Shown here one piece after another: positions 1-7,479 of a stretch of 7,761 nucleotides of DNA. The translations under genes were made by a program, and so were the position numbers. How positions within the stretch are numbered: the first letter of the stretch is position 1; the number at the start of each line of letters is the position of its first letter. The notes below the pieces were generated by a model. The model ran no database searches. It was not told the DNA's origin and saw only the letters and a list, made by a program, of their open reading frames with translations. This DNA is from Bacteroidales bacterium UBA1179 (lineage in GTDB: Bacteria; Bacteroidota; Bacteroidia; Bacteroidales; Bacteroidaceae): the NCBI GenBank assembly GCA_002309915.1, contig DBYT01000106.1, forward strand, positions 1 to 7,761, written 5' to 3'.

Positions 1-25
1 GTTCCTCGTCACTGTATATCTTCAT
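1..25 (-). CDS. 5' end of an unidentified protein gene (runs off the left edge)
   Basis: An ATG at 25-23 on the minus strand opens a frame reading MKIYSDEE to the window edge. Eight residues are too few to name a family. The start is supported by the TATCTTTG promoter element 9 nt upstream and by the same orientation as sprA. The frame also extends upstream without a stop to a TAA at 82-80, but it has no other ATG there. The N-terminus does not resemble GcvH, whose gene follows sprA in Flavobacterium. A start further left, beyond the window, remains possible. Confidence 0.45.
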
Positions 26-33
26 ATTAGACA

Positions 34-41
34 CAAAGATA
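34..41 (-). promoter_or_regulatory. Bacteroidota-type -7 promoter element (TATCTTTG)
   Basis: Read on the minus strand, 41-34 is TATCTTTG, an exact match to the TAnnTTTG consensus recognised by the primary sigma factor of Bacteroidota. No good TTTG-type -33 element is visible about 20 nt further upstream, which lowers confidence. Transcription would begin a few bases downstream, near 28-30, only about 3-6 nt before the ATG at 25. The element separates the left-hand gene from sprA readthrough and suggests independent transcription of that gene. Confidence 0.5.
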
Positions 42-87
42 GCAAATAGCACAATAGGGACGTTTCCTTCTGTGTCATTTTATAATT

Positions 88-142
88 TGGCCATACTTGT
101 TGCGAGAAGGCTTACAGAGCCTCTTTTCTGCAAGTATGGCCA
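88..142. repeat. Palindromic intergenic repeat, copy A (perfect 12-bp arms)
   Basis: TGGCCATACTTG (88-99) and its exact complement CAAGTATGGCCA (131-142) flank a 31-nt centre. The palindrome continues inside, where AGGCT (108-112) pairs with AGCCT (118-122) about the same centre (position 115), leaving a 5-nt loop. TTACA (112-116) lies at the centre, as in copy B. On the plus strand the hairpin is followed by TTATTTT (143-149), so it resembles a terminator for leftward-entering antisense transcription. On the minus strand, the direction of sprA, no U-run follows. It may belong to a REP-like intergenic repeat family, which cannot be tested from one window. Confidence 0.8.
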
Positions 143-169
143 TTATTTTGCCCTTTTTGGCCGTTTTTG

Positions 170-224
170 ATGCCATACTTGCGGGAAATCCGCATTACAT
201 GGCTTGTGGTAACAGGTATGGCCA
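170..224. repeat. Palindromic intergenic repeat, copy B (next to the sprA stop)
   Basis: This 55-bp imperfect inverted repeat begins 4 nt after the sprA stop codon in the direction of transcription. The arms are GCCATACTTG (172-181) and CAGGTATGGCCA (213-224); the second differs from the exact complement of the full 12-bp motif at one base, and the first lacks the two outer bases. TTACA lies near the centre (195-199). A smaller stem, TTGTGG (204-209) with CCACAA (222-227), overlaps the right arm. In the sprA transcript it could form a 3'-end hairpin, but no U-run follows, so it is not a canonical intrinsic terminator. Its layout matches copy A at an offset of 82 nt. Confidence 0.7.
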
Positions 225-228
225 CAAA

Positions 229-3200
229 CTATCGGGTTAGTGTGAACTTCAGCGTAAAGCCTGCATCATGAGTTGAAGTGGGGTAGGCCGATGTCGATAC
301 CAGCGGGAAGTTGGTCTGGAAATCGTAGTAGAAGTTCAGCGTAAGCATGCGGCTGTAGGTGTAATCGGCTGTGAATGACAGCTTGACGGCGCGGTTGCCG
401 CTTGTGGCCTGGGTGGTCTCCTCACGCAGGTTACGGCACAGGGCGTTCTGGTTGCGGTATGAGAAGTCCAGATTCATGTTGAGGTCATTGCTAACCTGGT
501 TGCGCCCGGTTCCGCTCTGGGCTCCGAACAGTTTCACTCCGGTTATCTTGTAGCCGGCACCGGCGGTAATGTCATCGGATGTGGTCTCTACCACCTGAAC
601 GGCTGTGGTGCTGAGTGTGAGCACACGGGTCTTGCGGAACTCCAGACGGGCCGATATGTCATTGAGGAATGTCATGTTCACACCGCACAAGGGTGCGAAT
701 GTCTCGTTGATTGATACGGAACTGATGTTGAACATAGTGCTCGGAACGGGATTGCCGCTGGTCACATCTTCAATGAATCCGCGTCCGTTCATATACTCCA
801 TGTAACTGTTGAAGGTGTTGAAACTGCCCACTGAGTAGACGCTCTTGTATGCGTGTGTCAGGTTGAAGCTCTTGAAATGCTTCTTGAAGAACGGCAGTTT
901 GCTCAGTCCGCTGTAGGTGAATGACCAGTTGGGCAGAATGCTCAGCACATTGGGGAACAGGTCGAGTGATGCCTTCTTTGCATCACGTCCTGTGTATGCG
1001 GCAAGGAATGCAGGTATCAGTACGTCCGATGAGTACATGTCAACACCTCCGTTGGCGGGATTATAGGTCTGACCGGACAGGGAACTGCGCTGCGGATAGG
1101 TGGCACCCTGATACTGCGACTCAATGCGGTCGCGCATAACAGGCAAGGCGCGGGTCAGGCGCTCGAAACCGGCAGAGCGGTAGTTGTTCCTGGAGGAATG
1201 TCTCTCAAAGGCACTTCCTATGCTGACTGTGGTCATGTTGAAATTGCCGCCTCGGTTGGTAGGCATACCTGCATACATATACTGGATACGGCTGTTGGCC
1301 GATTTGCTCCAGCTGGCGTTGGCGTCAATCTTCAAGTCACGGAAGGGTTCTATGGTCATCTTGATCTGCAGATCCCTTGTGGCATTGGATGTCGCGGTGT
1401 GAGCTATGCTGTCACTGCTCAGCAGCCAGCCGTTGTTCATGGCCTTGTGCAGATAGTCGTCACCTGTCAGACCGAAAGCGAAATCCAGACCCGGAGCCAT
1501 CAGACCGGTCGTGTTGTTCTGTCCGAACAGTTGTGAGTTGGGCATGAATCCGGGTAGTGACATGGAGTAGTTGTCACGATATGTAACCGATACGTTACGT
1601 ACCATCATTAGAGTACGCAGACCTAACTCTTTTCCCTCTTTCAGGTTGAACCTCTTTCTGCGTGCGGGCAGATCGGGATCCTGGATTATCCTGAGCACAA
1701 CGTTGGTGGTATCCTTGACTTTGATCAGAACACTGTCCGCACTCAGTTTGCGGTACTTGAGCTTTACGGTGTGGCCGTCGGCGGTAGTGGCGGTGAGCAG
1801 AGGATTAAGTGTGCCGAGTGAATGGACAATCACATTCCGCTCGCCGGGAAGCAGTGTCACCTCCTGCTGGAAGCGTTTGTTGCGGGTTGAGGCGCTGCTG
1901 CTTGATGAAGGACCTGATGAATAACGGTTGTTTATTCTGTGCAGATAAGCCGATTTGTTATACAGGTTAGTCAGGTTGAAACGGCTCGTAATGTTGATAG
2001 TGCGGTTGTTGGCTATGATATTACCGTAGTTGGTACCGTCGGCGTATGTGGTACCACGGTTCCATGAATATGAGGAGTTGAATCCTGCATCGGCTGTAAT
2101 CCAATCCAGAACGGGAATCTTGTTGAATGGTATGCCGTATGAGGCGTTGAATGACTGATTGTAATCAAGTGGACGTCCCATGTTCCTAAGACTCATCTTG
2201 ACGGAATCTTTCCAAAGCTCGTACTGGTCAGGGTAGAGGTCCTTGTTTACCACGGTGTACGGCTCCTCAATCTCTGCTCTTGACTTGGCGCTGAATGAGA
2301 GTCTGAGCAGCTGCAGCGGATTCCAGGTGACGGCGAGGTCACGGCTCATGTAGAACTGCTGTGAGAATATGACGGGGATGCCATCGGACCCCTCAAGGTC
2401 ACGCTCCTGCAGTTCGTGATAATTGCGTTGCAGACCGGCGTTGAATGATATGCTCTGCGGTAGCAGACCTATCTTGGTGTCTCTTATCAGACTTAACCAC
2501 TTGGAATCGCCTATGCCTGCGAACGGAGACCAGCCGGGCAGTCCGGGCGAGTAACTGTAGTCAACCGCTGCCCTCCAGTTGTCATCATGCTCGTAATCAA
2601 TGGTGCTGTTGCTGCGGTCACTTACGTTCTCGGAGAAACTGAATGAGAAGTTGGCCGGATCATAAGGCATGGGCGTATCACTGCTTATGTTGACCTTGGC
2701 GTTGGAGATGCTGAAATTATGGCTCTCCTTGAGGTCCTGTGATATGCTCTTTATGGAGTCGCGGGCCGAGCCTTCGGGGTATGATTCGATTACGTCATCC
2801 AGAAGCAGGTCAGTATCATAAGGACTGTATCTGGGTGATGTCTTCTCTTTCGTGTATGAGTAATAGACGGGTACCGATATGTGCGACTGCTCCGGGAGGA
2901 AACGTCCTAAATTGGTGCTTGTGGTTACCGAGTATTTGTAGTAATCATCGGTCCTGCGTTCCCTTACGTTCTGTTCCAGGCCTCCGTATCCGGCGGTGCT
3001 CATCTGTCCTGCCAGATCGACCGATGCTACGTCGGATAGTTTCAGTCCCAGAGTGCTGAGTGCGGCCATACCACCCTTGCTCTCATAACCTACCAGACGC
3101 AGCTCGTTAACCCAGACCTCGGCATTCTTGGCACTCATGGAGTTGTTGCGTACACCTATCATTATGGCCCTTATGTTGCCAATGGACGGGTTTCCTACAA

Positions 3201-6200
3201 CAGTGATACGGTTCTCGGGATGGTTGGGGTCATATTCGCTGTATACGTCCGATGCAGTTATGGCACCCAGGTTCTTCTGTATGTTGCGGTTGTTCTTGAC
3301 CTGGGTGAGTATGTTGAAGTCAATATCCAGCATGTTGCGCTCGGGCCATACCATGCGGCGGTCATTCTCATTGGTGCCGCTGTAATGTCCGGCAGGAGTA
3401 AGGTCAAGCGGAATCTCATACTCATAGTAGTTGCCAGAGTAGTCTGAACCCAAACGTATGAATACCGATATGTCGCCGTTACGCAGTGCGCCGTCATCAG
3501 GAAGTACGGCCTCGGCATGGCTGAACATCTGGATGCGCTGGTATTTGCGCAGATCCAGTGAACTCTTCTTGTAGATACCGCGTGCCTCGCCGGCTCCAAG
3601 ACCGGTAACCTTGAGGCTCATGGCCTGCTCGTTGTCCTGAACCAGCTGTACCTGGTTGGGGTCAAGGATACGTGTCACGCCGGGTGGAACCACATAGTTC
3701 ACGGGAGCGCGGTCACCGTTCTCCTCAATGTTGACCGATGTGGCCGAGAACTTGCCTGATATGGAAGGTGTGCGGTTGGTGGCGCTGTATATGGGCTGCT
3801 CGTAGTTGCGCCACTGGCTGGTCATGAGTTCCAGCGAGCCGAAACGTACATGAACCTCCTCATTGAATCCGGTCAGGTACATACGCATGAAACGTATGGA
3901 GCTGAAGTCGCGGATTCCGCCCTCGGCCTTCTCATATTCATTAATAGGTATACGGAAGCAATACCAGTTCACGGTCTCTGTGTTGCCGTTACGCAGCTTG
4001 ACCTTCACTTCACGCTTGTCGGATATATAGTTGCGTCCAATCTCAAGGTCAGCGGGACGCAGTGAAACGCGGTACTGGAAGAACTTCTCATACTCATCCA
4101 TGGTGTAGTCGCCGTTGGCATCCTCCACGTCCGGAGTGGTGCGGGCCGACTGGTCATAGCGGGTGCCGCTCTCGGCAGAGTTGGGTGAGTTGCCCTCGGT
4201 ACCGTTGTACTTGCGGTAACGGTCCATGACAGAAAGACGTGCATCGTCATAATCGGCCCCGCGATAGTAGTGATAGGTATCGGCGGCAGGGTCATCATAG
4301 ATTGCCTGATAAACCTCCGGCTTGACTTTGGAGCGTATCTGGCTCAGATATGACGCATATGCAGGCCAACTGCGCTCTTCGTCCGATGAGAGTCCGTTCA
4401 GACCCACATCCTGACGGTCACGGCTGTCGGCGGCGTTGTTGTCAAAGGCATAGACCAGACTCTTGCCGGTAGGTACCTTTCCCCATACGGTCGATGCCCA
4501 CTTGGCCGAGTCACCGTCAACGGGAATTCCGTTCTCAAAGAACTTCTTACCGTCCAGAAGCACATCCTCAGATACCTCACCCAGGTTCAGGTAGAGGTCA
4601 CCGCCTGCAGCGCTCTGGTTATAGATGAACGGATCCAGCATCCAGAACTCTATGTACTCTATGTTGGCAACCTCAAAATCAGTGGTTGTGAGACGACGCA
4701 TGATACCGCCCCAGTTATCCTGCGGGTCGGGCAGGTGACCGTCGGCATCCAGGTTGGGATTCAGGTTGTACGGTCCGCGCTCATTGGGATAATATGCCAG
4801 GTTGAGTATCTGCAGTGTGGTTGACTCGCTTGATGTGGACTCCTTGTTAGGGTAGAGCTCACGTTCATATACCTCACGTACATAGTGGTTGGAAAGCTGC
4901 TCCAGGTCTGTCTTGATGTGGGCCGGGGTAAGCGGTGAGTTGCGGCGTGTGAACAGCGGGTCAATGGTGAACCAGTTGAGTAGGGCACGGTTGTATCCCG
5001 CCTCAACCTGTCCGGACTTGCCGTATCCTTTCATACCCTTGGGTACGGCCGACAGTGTCCATGCTGAAGGCTGTAAGATGCTTATGCCGCTCTCGGCAGC
5101 CTCAAAGTCATCTATGTATGATGCGCTTCCCTGTACCTTGTCGGATACGGCCGATTGCAGGGCGGCCATCTCGGCCTTGAAGTTGATGCTCGAGGGCTGG
5201 GTCGCGTTTACGAAAGGAATCTTGTCAATTATCTTGGTAAGCGCCTGACTCTCATGTTTCCAGTTCAGGTTGAGTCCGTACATTGTGTTGACCAGAGGCT
5301 CATCACCCATGGTGACCTTACTGGTAAGCGGTTTCTCGTTCAGGTGCATGAAAGTACCGCCCATCTGGAATTCGGGTGTGAAATCATACATCCAGTTGAC
5401 GCCGGCCATTGTCTTGCGCTGCATGCTGAACTGGGTGTTGCTCTCCAACTGGACATTGACGCTTGTGCCGGCATCGATGATGCTCTGGTTGATGACGGTC
5501 ACCGTTCCCATGCTGTAATCCACGGTGTAGTCACTGTTCTCCACCAGGGTAGTTCCTCCGGCCGTCACCCTGACTGAGCCGCGCGGGATATTGTAAGAAC
5601 CCAGTTGGATGACATTGCTGCTGGTTCCCGAATACTGGCCTATGAGCATGAACTTGTCCTTGTCGGCTATACGTTTGGCCACCACGCGTGTGGAGTCGTA
5701 GAGTTCCTGGAATACATATTTATCGGCCACTGCATCATTGTCTATCACCTTGCGCAGATGGCTACCGAACGGCTCTACTACCGGGAATATGATCTTACCG
5801 TTTGATGCCTGTACCGTATAGCGGTCTATGAAATCGAACTTTCCGTTGGGGTGGGGATTGTTGTTGTCATCCAGACGGTCCAGGTTCATAAGACGCAGCA
5901 GCGGGGTGTTCTTGAGTTCCGCCTCGGGTATGTAGGTCAGGCGGCTGCCGGTGCTGTCGCTGTTGTAGTATATGCCCAGCTTGAACTGCGCGTTCTGGAT
6001 ATTGCCCTGTGTGATGGAGTAGATATTCTTCATCATAAGGTCCCATGTGCCGCTTCCCGGTGAGTTGGAATTGGACTTGAGCAGTTTGACAAACAGTGCC
6101 TCCTTGGCATCGGTCTTGTCCGATGAGAATTCACCCACCTGATAACTGTTGCCGCCGTAGGTGTACTCGAAAGCCACGGCCAGCACCTCGTCGGATGCCA

Positions 6201-7461
6201 GCGTGCTCTTAAGAGAGATGTAACCCAACTCGCTGTTAAGGGTGTAGTCCGATGCACTAAGCATGCGGGCATTTGATATCTTCTCGTAGTCGGTGCTTCC
6301 CTCCAGGAATGCTCCAAGTGTGGTTGCCACCTGGTCAATGTCACGTGCGGCAGGGTAGTCGTTGACTATACGGCTGTAAAGGTCATTGGCTGCGTTGGCC
6401 GGAGCGGGGCCTCCGTTGGAGTTCCATGTGTTGTTGCTTATGTGACCGCTCTCGCCCAGGTCGGTGAATGCCACTATGTTTCTGGGGTTGTCATAGTTGC
6501 TCTTCTTGTTGGTAACCCAGACCTCGATTCTGGTTATCTGAACGCCGGAAACTATGCTGGGTAGCATAGCCATGTTGGCATCATAGTTGTCGCGGAAGAA
6601 ATGGGCCAGGAAGAAGTGGCGGTTCTCATCGTAACTGCTGGCGTCAATCTCAAAGTCATTTATCTGCTGTCCGCCCTGAGAACTTACCGATGATGATGTC
6701 GACTCTTTCTGTGAGAGGACCATCTGCAGCTTGAGTTTTCCGAACTGAAGGTCAGATCTGACACCGAACAGTGATGATGCGCCCTGTATGAGTGACGAGT
6801 TGGTGGGGAAACTTATGTTACCGGCCTCCAGCAGTCGGATTATCTCATCCTCCTTGCCCTCGTAACGCAGTTTGATGGTCTTGGCGTCAATGTCAAAGGT
6901 GGCCTCTGTGTTGTAGTTCAGATTCATGTTGATCTTGTCACCCACACGCGCATTGATATTCAGGTTTATCTGCTCGTCAAAGTCAAAACCGCCAGTGGTA
7001 CGGTTCTGGACTGACAGTGCGGGATTGTCCACCTTGTTACGGTTGTATCCGAACTTGATGGCTGCTGATCCGCTTGTCTTGACCTGAACTCCTCCGGGGC
7101 CGAATATCTTCTCGGCCGGTCCCAGGTCAAACTTCATATCGGTAAAGTCGAACTTGTTGTCGCCCTGAGCCTTCAGCTCCTCATTATATTTCTCACGGTA
7201 GAATGACTGCAGGGAGCGCTGCATCATCATACGGTTGTACTCATTGGGAGTCATGACCGTAGGAACCTCGATGTAATAGTCACCAAGTTTGTTGCCTATG
7301 CTGAATGTCTCGTCATTCTCGTCATAGGTTATCTCCTCCTTGATGTTCTCGGGATTGGGAAGAGTCCTCTGGACCCCCTGTGCATATAGAGAGTCAAGGC
7401 CCCCGCACAAGCAGGAGCCCATGAGCAGGAGTGCTGCAGCAAGGTTTCTTCCCTTAATCAT
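229..7461 (-). CDS. sprA: SprA/Sov, outer-membrane translocon of the type IX secretion system
   Basis: SprA is the outer-membrane pore of the T9SS. In Flavobacterium johnsoniae it is known as a 36-stranded single-chain beta-barrel with a lateral gate that binds PorV and a plug protein, and it exports folded cargo bearing a C-terminal signal. This product has 2410 residues, within the family's usual size of about 2,400-2,500, with no internal stop or frameshift. Visible family landmarks are: a signal peptide (hydrophobic residues 7-20, likely cleavage after A27 of SLYAQ); the conserved N-terminal block around 135-254 with EDEIIRLLEAGNIS (204-217) and LQFGKL (238-243); IEVWVTN (312-318); EPFG (563-566); YIDDFE (782-787); NWGGIMR (916-922) followed by EFWMLDPF (938-945); the acidic PDVEDANGD loop (1110-1118); WYCFRIP (1166-1172); and EVWVNELRL (1448-1456). 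The C-terminal roughly 900 residues are rich in alternating polar and hydrophobic strands, as in a barrel, ending in GFTLKFTLTR. A Ser-rich linker (1848-1858) is followed by a strand-rich, basic segment to about 1950 that may be a non-barrel insertion (inference). The start is the only reasonable ATG, because an in-frame TAA lies three codons upstream. Confidence 0.97.
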   Translation of the reverse strand: MIKGRNLAAALLLMGSCLCGGLDSLYAQGVQRTLPNPENIKEEITYDENDETFSIGNKLGDYYIEVPTVMTPNEYNRMMMQRSLQSFYREKYNEELKAQGDNKFDFTDMKFDLGPAEKIFGPGGVQVKTSGSAAIKFGYNRNKVDNPALSVQNRTTGGFDFDEQINLNINARVGDKINMNLNYNTEATFDIDAKTIKLRYEGKEDEIIRLLEAGNISFPTNSSLIQGASSLFGVRSDLQFGKLKLQMVLSQKESTSSSVSSQGGQQINDFEIDASSYDENRHFFLAHFFRDNYDANMAMLPSIVSGVQITRIEVWVTNKKSNYDNPRNIVAFTDLGESGHISNNTWNSNGGPAPANAANDLYSRIVNDYPAARDIDQVATTLGAFLEGSTDYEKISNARMLSASDYTLNSELGYISLKSTLASDEVLAVAFEYTYGGNSYQVGEFSSDKTDAKEALFVKLLKSNSNSPGSGTWDLMMKNIYSITQGNIQNAQFKLGIYYNSDSTGSRLTYIPEAELKNTPLLRLMNLDRLDDNNNPHPNGKFDFIDRYTVQASNGKIIFPVVEPFGSHLRKVIDNDAVADKYVFQELYDSTRVVAKRIADKDKFMLIGQYSGTSSNVIQLGSYNIPRGSVRVTAGGTTLVENSDYTVDYSMGTVTVINQSIIDAGTSVNVQLESNTQFSMQRKTMAGVNWMYDFTPEFQMGGTFMHLNEKPLTSKVTMGDEPLVNTMYGLNLNWKHESQALTKIIDKIPFVNATQPSSINFKAEMAALQSAVSDKVQGSASYIDDFEAAESGISILQPSAWTLSAVPKGMKGYGKSGQVEAGYNRALLNWFTIDPLFTRRNSPLTPAHIKTDLEQLSNHYVREVYERELYPNKESTSSESTTLQILNLAYYPNERGPYNLNPNLDADGHLPDPQDNWGGIMRRLTTTDFEVANIEYIEFWMLDPFIYNQSAAGGDLYLNLGEVSEDVLLDGKKFFENGIPVDGDSAKWASTVWGKVPTGKSLVYAFDNNAADSRDRQDVGLNGLSSDEERSWPAYASYLSQIRSKVKPEVYQAIYDDPAADTYHYYRGADYDDARLSVMDRYRKYNGTEGNSPNSAESGTRYDQSARTTPDVEDANGDYTMDEYEKFFQYRVSLRPADLEIGRNYISDKREVKVKLRNGNTETVNWYCFRIPINEYEKAEGGIRDFSSIRFMRMYLTGFNEEVHVRFGSLELMTSQWRNYEQPIYSATNRTPSISGKFSATSVNIEENGDRAPVNYVVPPGVTRILDPNQVQLVQDNEQAMSLKVTGLGAGEARGIYKKSSLDLRKYQRIQMFSHAEAVLPDDGALRNGDISVFIRLGSDYSGNYYEYEIPLDLTPAGHYSGTNENDRRMVWPERNMLDIDFNILTQVKNNRNIQKNLGAITASDVYSEYDPNHPENRITVVGNPSIGNIRAIMIGVRNNSMSAKNAEVWVNELRLVGYESKGGMAALSTLGLKLSDVASVDLAGQMSTAGYGGLEQNVRERRTDDYYKYSVTTSTNLGRFLPEQSHISVPVYYSYTKEKTSPRYSPYDTDLLLDDVIESYPEGSARDSIKSISQDLKESHNFSISNAKVNISSDTPMPYDPANFSFSFSENVSDRSNSTIDYEHDDNWRAAVDYSYSPGLPGWSPFAGIGDSKWLSLIRDTKIGLLPQSISFNAGLQRNYHELQERDLEGSDGIPVIFSQQFYMSRDLAVTWNPLQLLRLSFSAKSRAEIEEPYTVVNKDLYPDQYELWKDSVKMSLRNMGRPLDYNQSFNASYGIPFNKIPVLDWITADAGFNSSYSWNRGTTYADGTNYGNIIANNRTINITSRFNLTNLYNKSAYLHRINNRYSSGPSSSSSASTRNKRFQQEVTLLPGERNVIVHSLGTLNPLLTATTADGHTVKLKYRKLSADSVLIKVKDTTNVVLRIIQDPDLPARRKRFNLKEGKELGLRTLMMVRNVSVTYRDNYSMSLPGFMPNSQLFGQNNTTGLMAPGLDFAFGLTGDDYLHKAMNNGWLLSSDSIAHTATSNATRDLQIKMTIEPFRDLKIDANASWSKSANSRIQYMYAGMPTNRGGNFNMTTVSIGSAFERHSSRNNYRSAGFERLTRALPVMRDRIESQYQGATYPQRSSLSGQTYNPANGGVDMYSSDVLIPAFLAAYTGRDAKKASLDLFPNVLSILPNWSFTYSGLSKLPFFKKHFKSFNLTHAYKSVYSVGSFNTFNSYMEYMNGRGFIEDVTSGNPVPSTMFNISSVSINETFAPLCGVNMTFLNDISARLEFRKTRVLTLSTTAVQVVETTSDDITAGAGYKITGVKLFGAQSGTGRNQVSNDLNMNLDFSYRNQNALCRNLREETTQATSGNRAVKLSFTADYTYSRMLTLNFYYDFQTNFPLVSTSAYPTSTHDAGFTLKFTLTR

Positions 7462-7479
7462 CAGGTTTTAAGGATGTTT
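7462..7479 (-). promoter_or_regulatory. ruvA-sprA spacer / sprA translation initiation region
   Basis: The 18 nt between the ruvA stop and the sprA ATG read AAAACATCCTTAAAACCTG when the last base of the stop codon is included. They contain no Shine-Dalgarno purine run and are A-rich, as is usual for Bacteroidota leaders. An in-frame TAA at 7468-7470 rules out an upstream extension of sprA. There is no room for a promoter inside the gap, and I saw no TAnnTTTG element on this strand in the visible part of ruvA, so sprA is probably transcribed from upstream of or within ruvA. Confidence 0.7.

Noticed and set aside
88..142. Invertible promoter bounded by inverted repeats
   Set aside because: The 31-nt interior is too short for a typical invertible segment, it contains no TAnnTTTG element, and no recombinase gene is in the window. 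A hairpin or binding site is more likely.
143..168. Small intrinsic terminator GCC-CTTTTT-GGC followed by T-run on the plus strand
   Set aside because: The stem is only 3 bp and no plus-strand gene needs it.
88..224. CRISPR array
   Set aside because: The repeats alternate in orientation, are only 12 bp long and number four; CRISPR repeats are direct and longer, and no cas gene is present.
3258..3599. Minus-strand 113-codon frame overlapping sprA in another phase
   Set aside because: It is a shadow of the sprA frame, biased toward Thr, Arg and Ser as expected from frame-shifted reading, with no initiation context of its own.
5155..5577. Plus-strand 140-codon open frame inside sprA
   Set aside because: It is antisense to strongly conserved sprA coding sequence, and its product shows no recognisable domain. 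The same holds for the plus-strand frames at 1198-1536, 1571-1924 and 4889-5248.
7405..7413. Lipobox (MGSC, Cys17) that would make SprA a lipoprotein
   Set aside because: Met at position -3 is a poor lipobox match, characterised SprA homologues are not lipoproteins, and a standard signal peptidase I site (SLYAQ) lies just downstream.
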